Source: Prochilodus magdalenae
Taxonomy: Eukaryota; Chordata; Actinopteri; Characiformes; Prochilodontidae
Direction: 5' to 3'
Length of the DNA: 64,000 nucleotides
Assembly: GCA_024036415.1 (NCBI GenBank)
Contig: JAMWET010000479.1
Location: forward strand, 221,157 to 285,156
A program made the position numbers and the translations under genes. The notes below the pieces were generated by a model that was given only the letters and a program-made list of their open reading frames with translations, was not told where the DNA came from and searched no databases. Below, piece after piece: positions 35,786 through 47,049 of the stretch (positions are counted from its first letter, which is position 1; each line of letters opens with the position of its first letter).

Positions 35786-36985
35786 TACGAAAGAACCACT
35801 TTTGGTTCCCTTGTTTGCAAAAGAGATTTGAGTGTGAAGAACCTTCCTAAAGTTTAAAGCATCTCCTGATGCTAAAACAGGTTCAAGTAAACATTAATCT
35901 GGAAACCAAATGTCCAAGTAAAAAGTTGCTCAGGAAAATGTTACTGCAATCAACATTTCTGGGGAAACTGCAGATGTCAGTTCTGTTATGGGAATAATGC
36001 TTTATATAAGCATTATTAATATATATTTAAGATAAATAATAATGTAGTTTAGTGCAAAGTTGCTGCAGTCAGCCAGTAGAGGTCAGCATGGTGTAGATGT
36101 CCTCAGTGACAGTTGTTCCAGTATGAAATTAGTAGGGTTTGTACAGTTGTACATAAGGACAGGGACTATTTCACAATCACAGCTGTCTCTTTTTAAAATG
36201 CAAAGTATTAAGTATCTATTGTCCACTTTGCCCAATATCCACTCCAGAAAGACACAAATTCTCCATTTTATTTGGAGACCACACTGAGGTATTCACCAAT
36301 CACAGAGGTCTTTGAGAGTGTTGTCTTGGCTAATGCTAAACCACAGCTCTCTGTCCCCTGCAGTTAAACCCTTCCAGTTTTGAGGGATTCCAGCATGATT
36401 AAGATATTCTCCCCTGTAGATCAACAGCCAGTGGACTCTAGGTTATAGTAAATAGTCTGGCAAAGGTGTAACCATGACACATGGTTACAGGTTTTGAGTA
36501 ATTTTGTGTGTGCATGTAATGGCATACTCTTGCCACCGAAGGGCTACCTTGAGCCTGAGCTTTGGGAAGTAGTTATTAGGAGAAGAAGTGGGCAGGCCCA
36601 GGTACCAGGTGCTTCAAACAATTTGTTTGCTGCTAGCATGACTGATGGAACATTTTGTGTTTAATTTGTTTATTTCTTTCTATCATAAAGAAAAAAAGAA
36701 AGGGGAAACATAAAACATACATACAGCATAGAGTATAAGTATATATCCTCTTACCTGTGGATACCCAAACACACAAGACCCAAAATCTTATTATCTAAAT
36801 TAGTCTGTTATATACATTGAATCCAAATAAATTTAATCAAATACCTTTATACACAAATGTCACTGAATAAATAAATAAATAATAAAATAAATCAATAATA
36901 AATTAAATGCAAAATAAATACATAATAATAATAGATAAATGTAAATATTGCATAAATGTACATATATAACAACAATGATAATAAA

Positions 36986-36990
<5 letters not shown>
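35786..36990. other. Intergenic, nothing recognised
   Basis: No coding family seen. From 36850 the sequence is very AT-rich. Confidence 0.45.

Positions 36991-37048
<58 letters not shown>
36991..37048. repeat. Microsatellite (TA)n
   Basis: About 29 uninterrupted TA dinucleotides immediately left of the Tc1 element at 37078. Confidence 0.95.
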
Positions 37049-37049
<1 letters not shown>

Positions 37050-37077
37050 GCTGAAACAATTACACCTACATCATCTA

Positions 37078-37283
37078 CAAACCGGATTCCAAAAAAGTTG
37101 GGACACAAATTGTGAATAAAAACTGAATGCAATGATGTGGAGGTGCCAACATCTAATATTTTATTCAGAATAGAACACAAATCACAGATCAAAAGTTTAA
37201 ACAGAGAATGTATCATTTAAAGGGAAAAATATGCTGTTTCAAAATTTCATGGCGTCAACAAATCCCAAAAAAGTTGGGACAAG
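37078..37283. repeat. Left terminal inverted repeat of the IR/DR element
   Basis: Starts CAAACCGGATTCCAAAAAAG and ends with the inner direct repeat ATCCCAAAAAAGTTGGGACA. Confidence 0.93.
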
Positions 37284-37290
37284 GCCATTT

Positions 37291-38313
37291 TTACCACTGT
37301 GTGGCATCCCCCCTTCTTCTTACAACACTCAACAGATGTCTGGGGACAGAGGAGACCAGTTTCTCAAGTTTAGAAATAGGAATGCTCTCCCATTCATGTC
37401 TAATACAGGCCTCTAACTGTTCAATCGTCTTGGGCCTTCTTTGTCGCACCTTCCTCTTTATGATGCGCCAAATGTTCTCTATAGGTGAAAGATCTGGACT
37501 GCAGGCTGGCCATTTCGGTACCCGGATCCTTCTCCTACGTAGCCATGATGTTGTGATTGCTGCAGAATGTGGTCTGGCATTATCTTGTTGAAAAATGCAG
37601 GGTCTTCCCTGAAAGAGATGACGTCTAGATGGGAGCATATGTTGTTCTAGAACCTGAACATAGTTCTTTGCATTAATGGTGCCTTTCCAGACATCCAAGC
37701 TGCCCATGCCACAAGCACACATGCAACCCCATACCATCAGTGATGCAGGCTTCTGAACGGAGCGTTGATATCAACTTGGGTTATCCTTGTCCTCTCTGGT
37801 CCGGATGACATGGCGTCCCAGTGTTCCATAAAGAACTTCAAATCGTGACTCATCTGACCACAGAACAGTCTTCCATTTAGCCACACTCCATTTTAAAAGA
37901 CCACTGGCCCTGTGCAAACGTCTGAGCTTGTGGAGCTTGCTTAGAAATGGCTTCCTTTTTGCACCGTAGAGTTTCAGCTGGCAACGGCGGATGGCACGGT
38001 GGATTGTGTTCACTGACAATGCTTTCTGGAAGTATTCCTGAGCCCATTCTGTTATTTCCTTGACAGTGGCATTCCTGTTTGAGGTGCAGTGACGTTTAAG
38101 GGCCCGGAGATCACGAGCATCCAGTAGAGTTTTACAGCCTTGACCCTTACGCACAGCGATTGTTCCAGATTCTCTGAATCTTTTGACGATGTTATGCACG
38201 GTTGTTGATGATAACTTAAAATTCTTTGCTATTTTACGCTGGGTAACACCATTCTGGTATTGCTGCACTATCTTTCTGCGCAACAATGGTGAAATTGGTG
38301 ATCCTCTTACCAT
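37291..38313 (-). pseudogene. Tc1-type DD34E transposase with a single nonsense codon
   Basis: The start chosen is the Met at 38313 (MVRGSPISPLLRRKIVQQYQ), because the longer frame upstream lies in the inverted repeat. The domain order is: first helix-turn-helix (GVTQRKIAKNFKLSSTTVHN), a second DNA-binding region (NRNATVKEITEWAQEYFQ), then the catalytic domain. Catalytic residues are D in VLWSDESRFEV, D in FQQDNARPH and E in LSPIENIW, with 34 residues between the last two. The only break is TGA at 37771-37773 within DKDNPS-YQRS; both sides are in the same frame. The total is 340 residues plus stop, the usual family length. The C-terminus VVRRRGDATQW is complete. Confidence 0.94.
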
Positions 38314-38430
38314 CTTGGCTTCAGAGAGACACTGACACTCTGAGAAGCTCTTTTTATACCCAATCATGTTGTCAATTGACCTAATTAGTGTTAATTGGTC
38401 TTCCAGCTGTTTCCATCCACTTATTGCTAC

Positions 38431-38642
38431 TTGTCCCAACTTTTTTGGGATTTGTTGACGCCATGAAATTTTGAAACAACATATTTTTCCCTTAAAATGA
38501 TACATTCTCTCAGTTTAAACTTTTGATCTGTGATTTGTGTTCTATTCTGAATAAAATATTAGATGTTGGCACCTCCACATCATTGCATTCAGTTTTTATT
38601 CACAATTTGTTTAGTGTCCCAACTTTTTTGGAATCCGGTTTG
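38431..38642. repeat. Right terminal inverted repeat of the IR/DR element
   Basis: Inverse of the left repeat, ending CTTTTTTGGAATCCGGTTTG, with the inner direct repeat at about 38431-38450. Confidence 0.93.
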
Positions 38643-38719
38643 TAGTAACAACACAAACCCTTCCCATCCTCGCCATCACACCTCAAGCTGCCACCATGCT
38701 GATTAATCATCTACATTCT

Positions 38720-41053
38720 TGTCATGTAAAAAGGAAATATATCTTGTTCCATATCTTGTCAAACAGTGCTAGCTGACCTTTGAATTGGAAATGAAGTCTC
38801 TCGAGGGACAACATATCTGTCATTTCTTTCAGCCAGATATTGACCGATGAAGTTTCTTTTTTTTCCCAAAACAAGAGCACAGATTTTTTTGCTCGCAGCC
38901 ACGCATGATCTACAAAACGAATCTGGGTAGTTTGTAAACTCCTGAGATGGTCAGAGCAACCAGTGATTATTAATAAAGGATCAGGGTATATTCGACACTT
39001 TAATATCTTGGATATAATATTAAAGACCTCATTCCAAAAAATTATCAGTTTAGGGCAAGTAACATAGCTATGTGTCAAAGATGCTTCTGTATTACCACAT
39101 TTATCACACAAGGGGAAATATCTGGGAATATCGAATGTAATTTAATCTTTGAATTGTGAATCTGATGTAATATTTTGAACTGAATCAAGAAATGACTGGC
39201 ATTAACTGCTTACAGTCCCCTCTTTCAATTTCTATCCAGTTATCCATCCCTGCTGTATCATCAAGCCAGTACTTCATATACCTGATGTTTGCTGCCCAGT
39301 AATATAATCTGAAATTGGGTAATGAAAGCCCTCCAAGAGCTTTGCTCTTACATAAGTGAGCCATTTTTATGTGGCTTATAATTCCAAATAAATTCCAAAA
39401 TCATACTGTGTAACTTCTTGAAAAAAGATTTGGGGAGGAAAATTGGTAATTTGAGGAACACAAAGTAATTGAGGCAAAAAAAAAAAAAATTAATCGCATT
39501 GACCTTACCAATAAGCGAAAGGGGAAGTGTACGCCAGAACTGTAGTTTCTTAGCAAATGTTTCCATCAGTACAGATAGATTATCCCCTAATAACAAGGAA
39601 TGTTGTTTAGACATTGTAATGCCTAGATAAGTAAATTTGTCTTCAGAAATTGTAAATGATTGGGATTTCAATTTAGTTCACATTCATCCCAACTGACTTT
39701 ATATCCAGAGAAGGACCCAAAAGAATCAAACAGATCCAGAATGTTTAGAAGAGAATCTTCGAGATGAGAAATAAACAACAGTATGTCGTCTGCATAGAGT
39801 GAAATATTATTTGATGTATAGTCTGTATTATATCCGCTTATATTTGGATGCATTCTAATCATTTCCGCCAATGGCTCAATTCCTAACGCGAACAAAGCTG
39901 GACTTAATGAACATCCTTGCCTTGCTCCCCTGGAAAGAGCAAGTTTTCTGAAAGGGTGGAGTTGGTCATGATTTTATCTGAGGGATTATTATATAACAGT
40001 TTAATCCAAGAAAAAAGTTTTCCCCCCAACCTAAATTTCCCCAGGGCTAAAAATAGATACTCCCATACCATGTGGTCAAACGCTTTCTCTGCATCCAGAG
40101 AGATTACTGCAAGGTCTTCGCACCTTGGAATTGGAGAGTAAATAATATTAAATAGTCATCTGAGATTGAAGGCCGAATCTCTACTAGGGATGAATCCAGA
40201 TTGGTCTAAATGTATCAAATTAGGCATTACAGAGTTAAGCGTAGATGTCAAGAGTTTTTTGATCTGAATTCAGAAGAGAGATTGGTCTATATAAGCTTGC
40301 CTTTTCAGGGTCCTTACCCTTTTTCGGAATCACAATAATCATCGCCTCTCTTAGTGTAGAAGGGAGCTCCCCTTTTTCTTTACAATAATTGTACAATCTA
40401 CAAAGGTAAGGCACCAACATATTGTTAAATTTCTTATAAAATTTGCTACCAAAGCCGTCTAGGCCTGGAGATTTCCCAGTCTTTAGAGAAGATATTGTAG
40501 TCCCAATTTCTTCACATTCAATCTCTGCATTTAGACATTCCTGTTCTTCTGAGCTAGCATACAGGAGATTACATTTATTCAAAAACCCCTCTCTTTAGTG
40601 GATGTTTGCAGTTCTGAGGAATCTTAAGATTTATAATACTCCAAGAATTCCTTATTAATATCATTGTGAGATCTTAAAAGTTCACCCGAATTTGATCTAA
40701 TCACGTGAATCGCTCTATCATTCTCCAGATTCCGCAGCTGGTTGGCCAATAACTCGTGCGGCTTGTCCCCAAATTCAAAATATCTCTGCCTAAGAAACAG
40801 AAGAGCCTTACTTATTTTATCAGTTGTCAATTTTTGTAATTTATATTTAAGTGCCAACAACTCTTTTGATTTCTTATGAAGGGGTTACGTGCATTTACTT
40901 TGTCAAGTATCTGAATTTGTTTTTCTAAACTTTCTTGTTCTGCCAAATCATGCTTTTTTCTATAGGCCTGATATGAAATAATACAGCCTCTCAGATACGC
41001 CTTCAATGTCTACCAAAGGACATCTGGAGAAATATCTGGTGTATCATTAGTCT
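38720..41053 (-). mobile_element. L1-like LINE ORF2 remnant
   Basis: Read from 41053 downwards. An upstream region (40624-40990) has KYKLQKLTTDKISKALLFLR. RT begins at 40235-40582 (SLKTGKSPGLDGFGSKFYKK, LYRPISLLN). At 39668-39895 are GIEPLAEMIR and the catalytic box ISLYADDILLF. At 39348-39671 is YLGITMSK. The C-terminal part (38722-39111, SLTHSYVTCPKL with the CDKCG start) is included. It is broken by several frameshifts and a poly-T tract near 39478-39490. The endonuclease is absent. The 5' boundary is abrupt against gypsy integrase sequence at 41054. Confidence 0.85.
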
Positions 41054-42715
41054 CGAAGAAAAAAGAGGTCCATTATCAGTCATAATTAAGTCAGGGATAC
41101 CATGACGTGCAAAAAATTATTTGATGTGAGTTATCATCTGAGTTGCTGTGGTCTCTCTCAACAGTGCCATCTCAGGGTAGTGGGAGTAATAGTCTACTAG
41201 GAGTACATAGTTTTTCCCATCTAGCTCAAACAAATCTATGCCCACCTGGCTCCATGCCCTAGGCACCACACTGCCCTCAATCCACATTGGCTCCTTGCTC
41301 TGTTTGGCCCTGTATTTCTGACAGTTTTCACAAGATCTAATGACTCTCTCAATATCTCGACCCATACCTGGCCAGTATAACACTGCTTTTGCCCATCTCT
41401 TTGATTTCTGCATGCCAAGATGTCCCTCATGTATATTCAAAAACTTGTGCTGCAAGATCTTGGAAATTACAATCCTCGATCCCTTGAATAGAATGCCATA
41501 TAACACTGACAACTCACCTCTGTAATGGTAGTATGAAGCAGGCACGGACTGTACTGACCATCCCTGTGTTGTAATAACCATGTTTTGTCCTCAGCTGTGG
41601 CTTTTGCAATCACAGTCCACATCTCAGACTGGAGAGCTTTTCCGGACAAGATTGAAATGCACCGTTTGCATAACTGTAGATCATACTTTTGCATTTCAGG
41701 AGCAATCGTTGCACCCTAGGTGGTGTGTTGGCTAAGCCTTTCTTTGCTATGGTCACAAGAGGTTTGTGATCTGTTTCGGCCCAAATGCTTCTGCCATATA
41801 TGAATACATGAAACTTCTCATCCATATGCAAGGGCTAATGCCTCCTTTTCTATTTGTGCATCATTGCACTCTGAAGTTGTTAATGCCCGCAAGGCATATG
41901 CTATAGGGCGCCACCTTGTGCCATAATGCTGCAACAACATGCCCCATCCCAGCTTTGAATGCATCTGCTAAAATTTTGGTGTGACGTTTTTTATCCAAGT
42001 ACTTTAGGACAGGAGCTTTCATAATTAGACATTTCAGCTCATCAAACTCACTTTAATTATTATTACTGTTCCAGCTCCACGCTGTAGTTTTACACAGCAG
42101 GCTTCTTAACTGGCTTGCGTGACTAGCTAAGTTCAGTGTGAACTTGCCCACATAGTTCACCATACCTAAAAATCTTTGAACACCCTCTTTGTCTGTTGGT
42201 GCAGGCATGTTCTTTATGGCAGCTACCTTGTTCTGATCAACTTCAACACCCTCTTGTGTTAGTTTTTCACCAAGAAATGTGATTTCACATTGTCTGTACT
42301 GACACTTGCCTGCATTTAGCTTGAGACCACTATCTCAAGCTGTGTCCAATGCCATTTTCAGCCTCTGGTCATGTTCTTCAATTGTCCTGCCCCAAATCAG
42401 GATATCATCAATGTACACTTTAGTGCCTGGAATGTTCTCAAAGATTTGCTAAATTGTTCTGTGAAACAATTCTAGAGAAGAAGCAAGTCCAAAAGGTAAT
42501 CTTTTAAAAGAATACCTGCCAAATGGCTTGTTAAATGTACAGAGTCTGGTACTCTCTTTGTCTAAAGGGATTTGCTAGAACCCTGCTGAAGCATCCAATT
42601 TTGAGAAGTATTTAGCACCTGCTATATCACCAAAGATTTCTCCTCTTATTGGCAATTGGTAGTGTTTACATCTTGTAACAGTCAAATTTATGCTGTGCCT
42701 TTTAAGAAAGGGGCA
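41054..42715 (-). pseudogene. Ty3/gypsy pol remnant: RT, RNase H, integrase
   Basis: From the right, on the - strand: an RT fragment with an IDDI catalytic box (about 42400), then RNase H with AETDHKPLVTIAKKGL (near 41740-41790). The integrase zinc domain follows: HEGHLGMQKSKRWAK and CENCQKYRAK. The core has D in VGIDLFELDGKNY and D in the MTDNGPLF motif near 41060-41085. The remainder of integrase, including the catalytic Glu, is cut off where L1 sequence begins. Multiple stops and shifts are present. Confidence 0.82.
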
Positions 42716-42717
42716 TT

Positions 42718-43016
42718 GTATTTGCATATCCCAGTGTGGCCTCTGCAGAAGAAGAGAGCAGAGTGGAAAAGAGGGGTGGTGTTTAGCGGTTTTCCTCTCT
42801 GTTTATACTCTCTGTAACGCTAGAGCTTAACTACAGTCAAACTTATGTATAAGTGGACCGTTGTGGCCAGTAGACTGATTTCAGTTAGTAACCGTGAATA
42901 AACGAGTATACTGGAGTACCCGCACTAACGTCTGTGTGGCTCAAGTGCTTCTGTTAACTCCTCTCCTCATGGCTACTTCGAAGGCTCTCCCCCATTATCC
43001 GGGCCAAAGCATTACA
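42718..43016 (+). repeat. LTR of an unassigned retroelement
   Basis: 299 bp from TGTATTTGC to ATTACA, with AATAAA at 42897-42902 and a primer binding site just downstream. Orientation is set by that site. No gag or pol on the + strand follows, so the body of the element is gone. Confidence 0.7.
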
Positions 43017-43018
43017 AG

Positions 43019-43031
43019 TGGCGCCCGAACA
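43019..43031 (+). other. Primer binding site (tRNA-Lys type)
   Basis: TGGCGCCCGAACA, two bases after the LTR end. It is complementary to the 3' end of a lysine tRNA as known in many retroelements. Confidence 0.75.
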
Positions 43032-43734
43032 TCTGTCTCTGGACCATGAATCGACCTACCAGCGAATATTCGAGCTGAGCATTCAGCCTGAGACCAGCTA
43101 AGTCCTTTATGGACTGAAGAAATATAAAAATGGAAGACGGTGAGCCGTGCTATTGCCGCTAGCTACAAGCTGCTGCTGTTTAGCTACGTGCAGTGTTTTC
43201 CCGCCTATTTAAGCTAACTCCGACTCATTTAGGCTGTGGACCGAATCATTTATGCTAGCAAGGCCGAGGTGTTTTTGTTTGAGGCCGACTTTTGCTGCTG
43301 TTTCGGCTGCTGCGGAGCAATCAGGCGACGGTTATTTTGCGCACGTGGTGGTCGGTGTGGCCACGAATGACTGTGTGCGAGCGTGTGCTGCAGAGTTTTG
43401 CTGCTTAAACTGGACGTGCATCGGATGCTGATTCTAAGTGACTGTGTGGGCCATTTTGCTTAACTTTTCTGTCTTCTGTGACCGTTCAGTGGCCGTTCAG
43501 TGGCTGAGAGGACCCCTCCCTCGCTCTGCGAGCTGAACTTATGTTAATTGAAGAAAAAACTGATCTGAGAGAAAATAACTGTAGAGACTTTGTACAAACA
43601 AAAAGTACTGTGTTTTGAGTTGCCAATCTCATATAACAATTAAGGTTGTTATTGATTTATTAATATAGCCAGGTTGCTATTGGGTGAACTGCTTATTTTC
43701 AACTTGTTATTGGATGTTTTCAACTGGGGTTGGA
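43032..43734 (+). other. Retroelement leader without coding sequence
   Basis: This probably continues the 5' untranslated leader of the element whose LTR ends at 43016. No gag frame is seen before the satellite starts. Confidence 0.4.
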
Positions 43735-45269
43735 CAAACACAGTAAAAACCATTTTTATGAGCTCTAATTATGGCATGGAAGGTACTAGAGTTACCAAAC
43801 CTGGCACACATTGACAACCCCACACTCTGAAAACCTGGACCGAGTTTGGTGACTCTAGAATCAAAGCTCAGGGAGTTACAGCCAAATCAATTGGTCAATG
43901 TGAATTTGGACTTATACTTCAATGGGGTAAAAACCATTTTTATGAGCCCTAGTTATGGCATGGAAGGTCCTAGAGTTACCAAACCTGACACACACTGACA
44001 ACCCCACACTCTGAAAACCTGGACTGAGTTTGGTGACTCTAGAATCAAAGCTCAGGGAGTTACAGCCAAATCAGTTGGCTAAATGTTAATTTGGGCTAAA
44101 ACTTCAATAGGGAAAAACAAATCATACGAGGCCTAGTGAGGGCATGGAAGGACCTAGATTCACAAACATGGCAGACATTGACATCAGCAAGGTCTGATGA
44201 CCTGGCCTATGTTTGGTTAATCTAGGATCAAGGGTCAGGGAGTTACGGCCAAATGCATTTGGTAAATGTGAATTTAGACATAAGCCTTAAGTTTTAAAAA
44301 CTAATCATGCAAGGCCTAGCGAGGGCATGGAAGGTCCTAGAGGTACCAAACGTGGCACATATTGACATCAGCACACTCTGATAACCTGGCCCAAGTTTGG
44401 TTTGGCTTGAGGCTTATGCCTCAAGTGGGAAAAACCAATCGTACAAAGCCTAGTGAGGGTATAAAAGATCCTAGAGTTACCAAACTTGGTACAGAGTGAC
44501 AACCCCACACTCTGATAACCTGGACTGAGTTTGGTGACTCTAGAATGAAAGTTCGGAGAGTTACAGCCAAATCAATTGAGTAAATTTTAATTTAGGCTAA
44601 CACTTCAATGGGGAAAAACAAATCGTACGAGGCCTAGTCAGGGCATAAAAAGACCTAGAGTTGCCAAACTTGATGACACAATGAAATCACCACACTCCGA
44701 TGACCTGGCCTAAGTTTAGTGAATCTAGGATCAAAGGTCAGGGAGTTACAGCCAAATTAATTGGGTAAATGTTAATTTGGACTCAAGGGCGAAAAAACCA
44801 ACGTACTTCATGGAAGGTCCTAGAGTCACAAACTTGGCACACACTGACATCAACACCATCTGATGACCTGGCCCAAGTTTGTACGAGGCCAGTGAGGGCA
44901 TGGAAGGTCCTAGAGTCACAAACTTGGCACACACTGACATCAGCAAACTCTGATGACCTGGACAGAGTTTGGTGACTCAAGGCTCAAAGGTCAGGGAGTT
45001 AAAGCCAAATTAAATGGGTACATGTTAATTTAGACCTAAGCCTCAAGTGGCAAAAAACGATCATGCAATGTCTAGTGAGGGCATGGAAGGACCTAGAGAT
45101 ACAAAACTTGGCACACATTAACGACCCATACTTACTGATAATGGTTTAAAAACCAATTGTACGAGGCCTGAGGGATGGAAGGTCCTAGAGTCTCAAACTT
45201 TGGTGACTCTAGGCTCAAAGGTCAGGGAGTAACAGCCAAATCAATTGGGTAAATGTTAATTTGGACCTA
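43735..45269. repeat. Satellite, about 184-bp unit, segment 1
   Basis: GGCATGGAAGGTCCTAGAG recurs at 43773, 43957, 44141 and 44324, giving a period of 183-184 bp. Each unit also holds CAAACTTGGCACACA, ACCTGG...AGTTTGGTGACTCTAG, TCAGGGAGTTACAGCCAAAT and TTCAATGGGGAAAAACC. Later units are deleted or shuffled. Units diverge by roughly 10-25% by eye. Confidence 0.93.
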
Positions 45270-46898
45270 CAGTGGGGTGTGAAAGTTTGGGCAGCCTTAT
45301 TAATTTTCCTGATTTACCTTAAGCATTGATTGTTTGGATAAAAAAATTCCATTAAATATATCATATAGGGGACGAACACAGTGATATTTGAGAAATGAAA
45401 TGAAGTTTATATGAATTACAGAAAGTGTGCAATAATTGTCTAAACAAAATTAGGCAGGTGCATAAATTTGGGCACCAAAAAATTCAATATTTAGTAGATC
45501 CTCCTTTTGCAGAAACAACAGCCTCTAAACACTTCCTATAGCTTCTAATGAGAGTCTGGATTGTGGCTGAAAGTATTTTAGACCATTCTTCTTTACAAAA
45601 CATCTCTAGTTCATTCGGGTTTGATGGTTTCTGAGCATGGACAGCTCTCTTTAAGTGACACCACAGATTTTCAATAATATTCAGGTCTGGGGACTGAGAT
45701 GGCCATTCTAGAACGTTGTACTTTTTCCTCTGCATTAATGTATTAGTAGATTTTGAGCAGTGTTTAGGGCCGTTGTCTAGTTGGAAGATCCAGCCCCGGC
45801 GCAGCTTCAGCTTTGTCACTGATTCCTGGACATTGGTCTCCAGAATCTGCTGATATTGATTGGAATTCATGCGTCCCTCAACTTTAACAAGATTCCCAGT
45901 CCCTGTACTGGCCACACAGCCCCACAGCATGGTAGAACCACCACCAAATTTTACTGTAGGTAGCAGGTGTTTTTCTTGGAGTGCTGTGTTCTTTTTCCTG
46001 CATGCATAATGGCCCTTGTTGTGCCCAAACAACTCTATTTTAGTTTCACCAGTCCAAAGCACCTTATTCCAAAATGAAACTGGCTTGTCCAAATGTGCTT
46101 TAGCATACCTCAAGCAGCTCTGTTTGTGATGTGGGTGGAGAAAAGTCTTCCTCTGCATCACTCTCCCATACAGCATCTCCTTGTGTAAAGTGTGCCGAAT
46201 AGTTGAATGATGCACAGTGACTCAGTGACTCAGTGACTCATCAGCAGCAAGATCATATTGTAGGTCTTTGGTGCTGGTCTGTGGGTTGACTCTGACTGTT
46301 CTCAACATCCTTCGCTTTTGTTTATTTAAGATTTTTCTTTGTCTGCCACTTCGAGCCTTGACTTGAACTGTGCCTGTGGTCTTCAATTTTCTCACAATGT
46401 TTCTCACAGTGGAGACTGAAAGCTGAAATCTCTAAGATAGCTTTCTGTATCCATTCCCTAAACCATGACGGTGAACAATCTTTGTTTTCAGGTCATTGTT
46501 TTGAGATTCCCATGCTGCGACTCTTCAGAGAAGATGCAAATGGGAAAAAAACTTACAATTGCCCCCCCTTAAACACCCTTTCTCATAATTGGAGTCATTT
46601 GTGTATGGAGGTCAAGGGTCACTTACCAAACCAAATTTGAGTTCCAATAATTAGTTCTAAAGGTTTTGAAATCAATAAAATGACAACAGTGCCCAAATTT
46701 ATGCACCTGCCTACTTTTGTTTAACCAATTATTGGACACTTTCTGTGAAACATATAAACTTAATTTCACTTCTCAAATATCACTGTGTTTGTCCCCTATA
46801 TGATATATTTAATGGATTTTTTTTATCCAAACAATCAATGCTTTATAAAGGGAAATCAGGAAAATTAACAAGGCTGCCCAAACTTTCGCACCCCACTG
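45270..46898 (-). mobile_element. Tc1-like element, family A, full-length copy in the satellite
   Basis: 1629 bp with terminal inverted repeats like those at 15991 and 17172, flanked by TA (45268-45269 and 46899-46900). The satellite resumes exactly: GGACC-TA before and TA-AGTCTCAAGTGG after match the uninterrupted GACCTAAGCCTCAAGTGG near 45033. Confidence 0.95.
45484..46513 (-). pseudogene. Tc1 transposase of family A, copy 2, inactive
   Basis: The start at 46513 (MGISKQ) runs at once into TGA, because about 8 bp present in copy 1 are missing. DNA-binding sequence (NIVRKLKTTGTVQVKARSGR) continues at 46222-46407. A small duplication of CAGTGACT near 46218-46240 breaks the frame again. The catalytic part, 45484-46215, is open for 243 residues. 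It shows WTGETKIELFG (first Asp replaced by Gly), FQLDNGPKH and LNIIENLW, with 34 residues between the last two. It ends ...VVSAKGGSTKY. Frame breaks and the first-Asp change both argue that it is dead. Confidence 0.92.
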
Positions 46899-47048
46899 TA
46901 AGTCTCAAGTGGTAAAAACTATTATGCAAGGCCTAGCGAAGGCATGAAGGGTCCTAGAGTTACCAAACTTGGCACACGTTGGCATCACCACACTTTTGCC
47001 ACTGACCTGGCAAAGACTGGTGACTCTAGGCTCAAGTGTCAGGCAGTA
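46899..47048. repeat. Satellite, about 184-bp unit, segment 2
   Basis: Part of a unit between the Tc1 and LINE insertions: AAGGCCTAGCGAAGGCATGA, then CCAAACTTGGCACACGTTGG. Confidence 0.9.
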
Positions 47049-47049
47049 C

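Larger units (their letters stand above)
37078..38642 (-). mobile_element. Tc1-like element with IR/DR ends, nearly intact
   Basis: 1565 bp bounded by TA at 37076-37077 and 38643-38644. Long inverted repeats (37078-37283 and 38431-38642) each carry two direct repeats of CCAAAAAAGTTGGGAC, one at the tip and one at the inner edge. This matches the IR/DR arrangement known from Sleeping Beauty. The right repeat has a small insertion (ACACTAAACAAATTG against ACACAAATTG). Confidence 0.95.

Noticed and set aside
36860..37216. A 118-codon - strand frame with Tyr-Ile repeats
   Set aside because: It is a translation of the (TA)n microsatellite and its AT-rich surroundings.
37208..37591. A 127-codon + strand frame
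   Set aside because: Antisense shadow of the Tc1 transposase C-terminus at 37291-37737.
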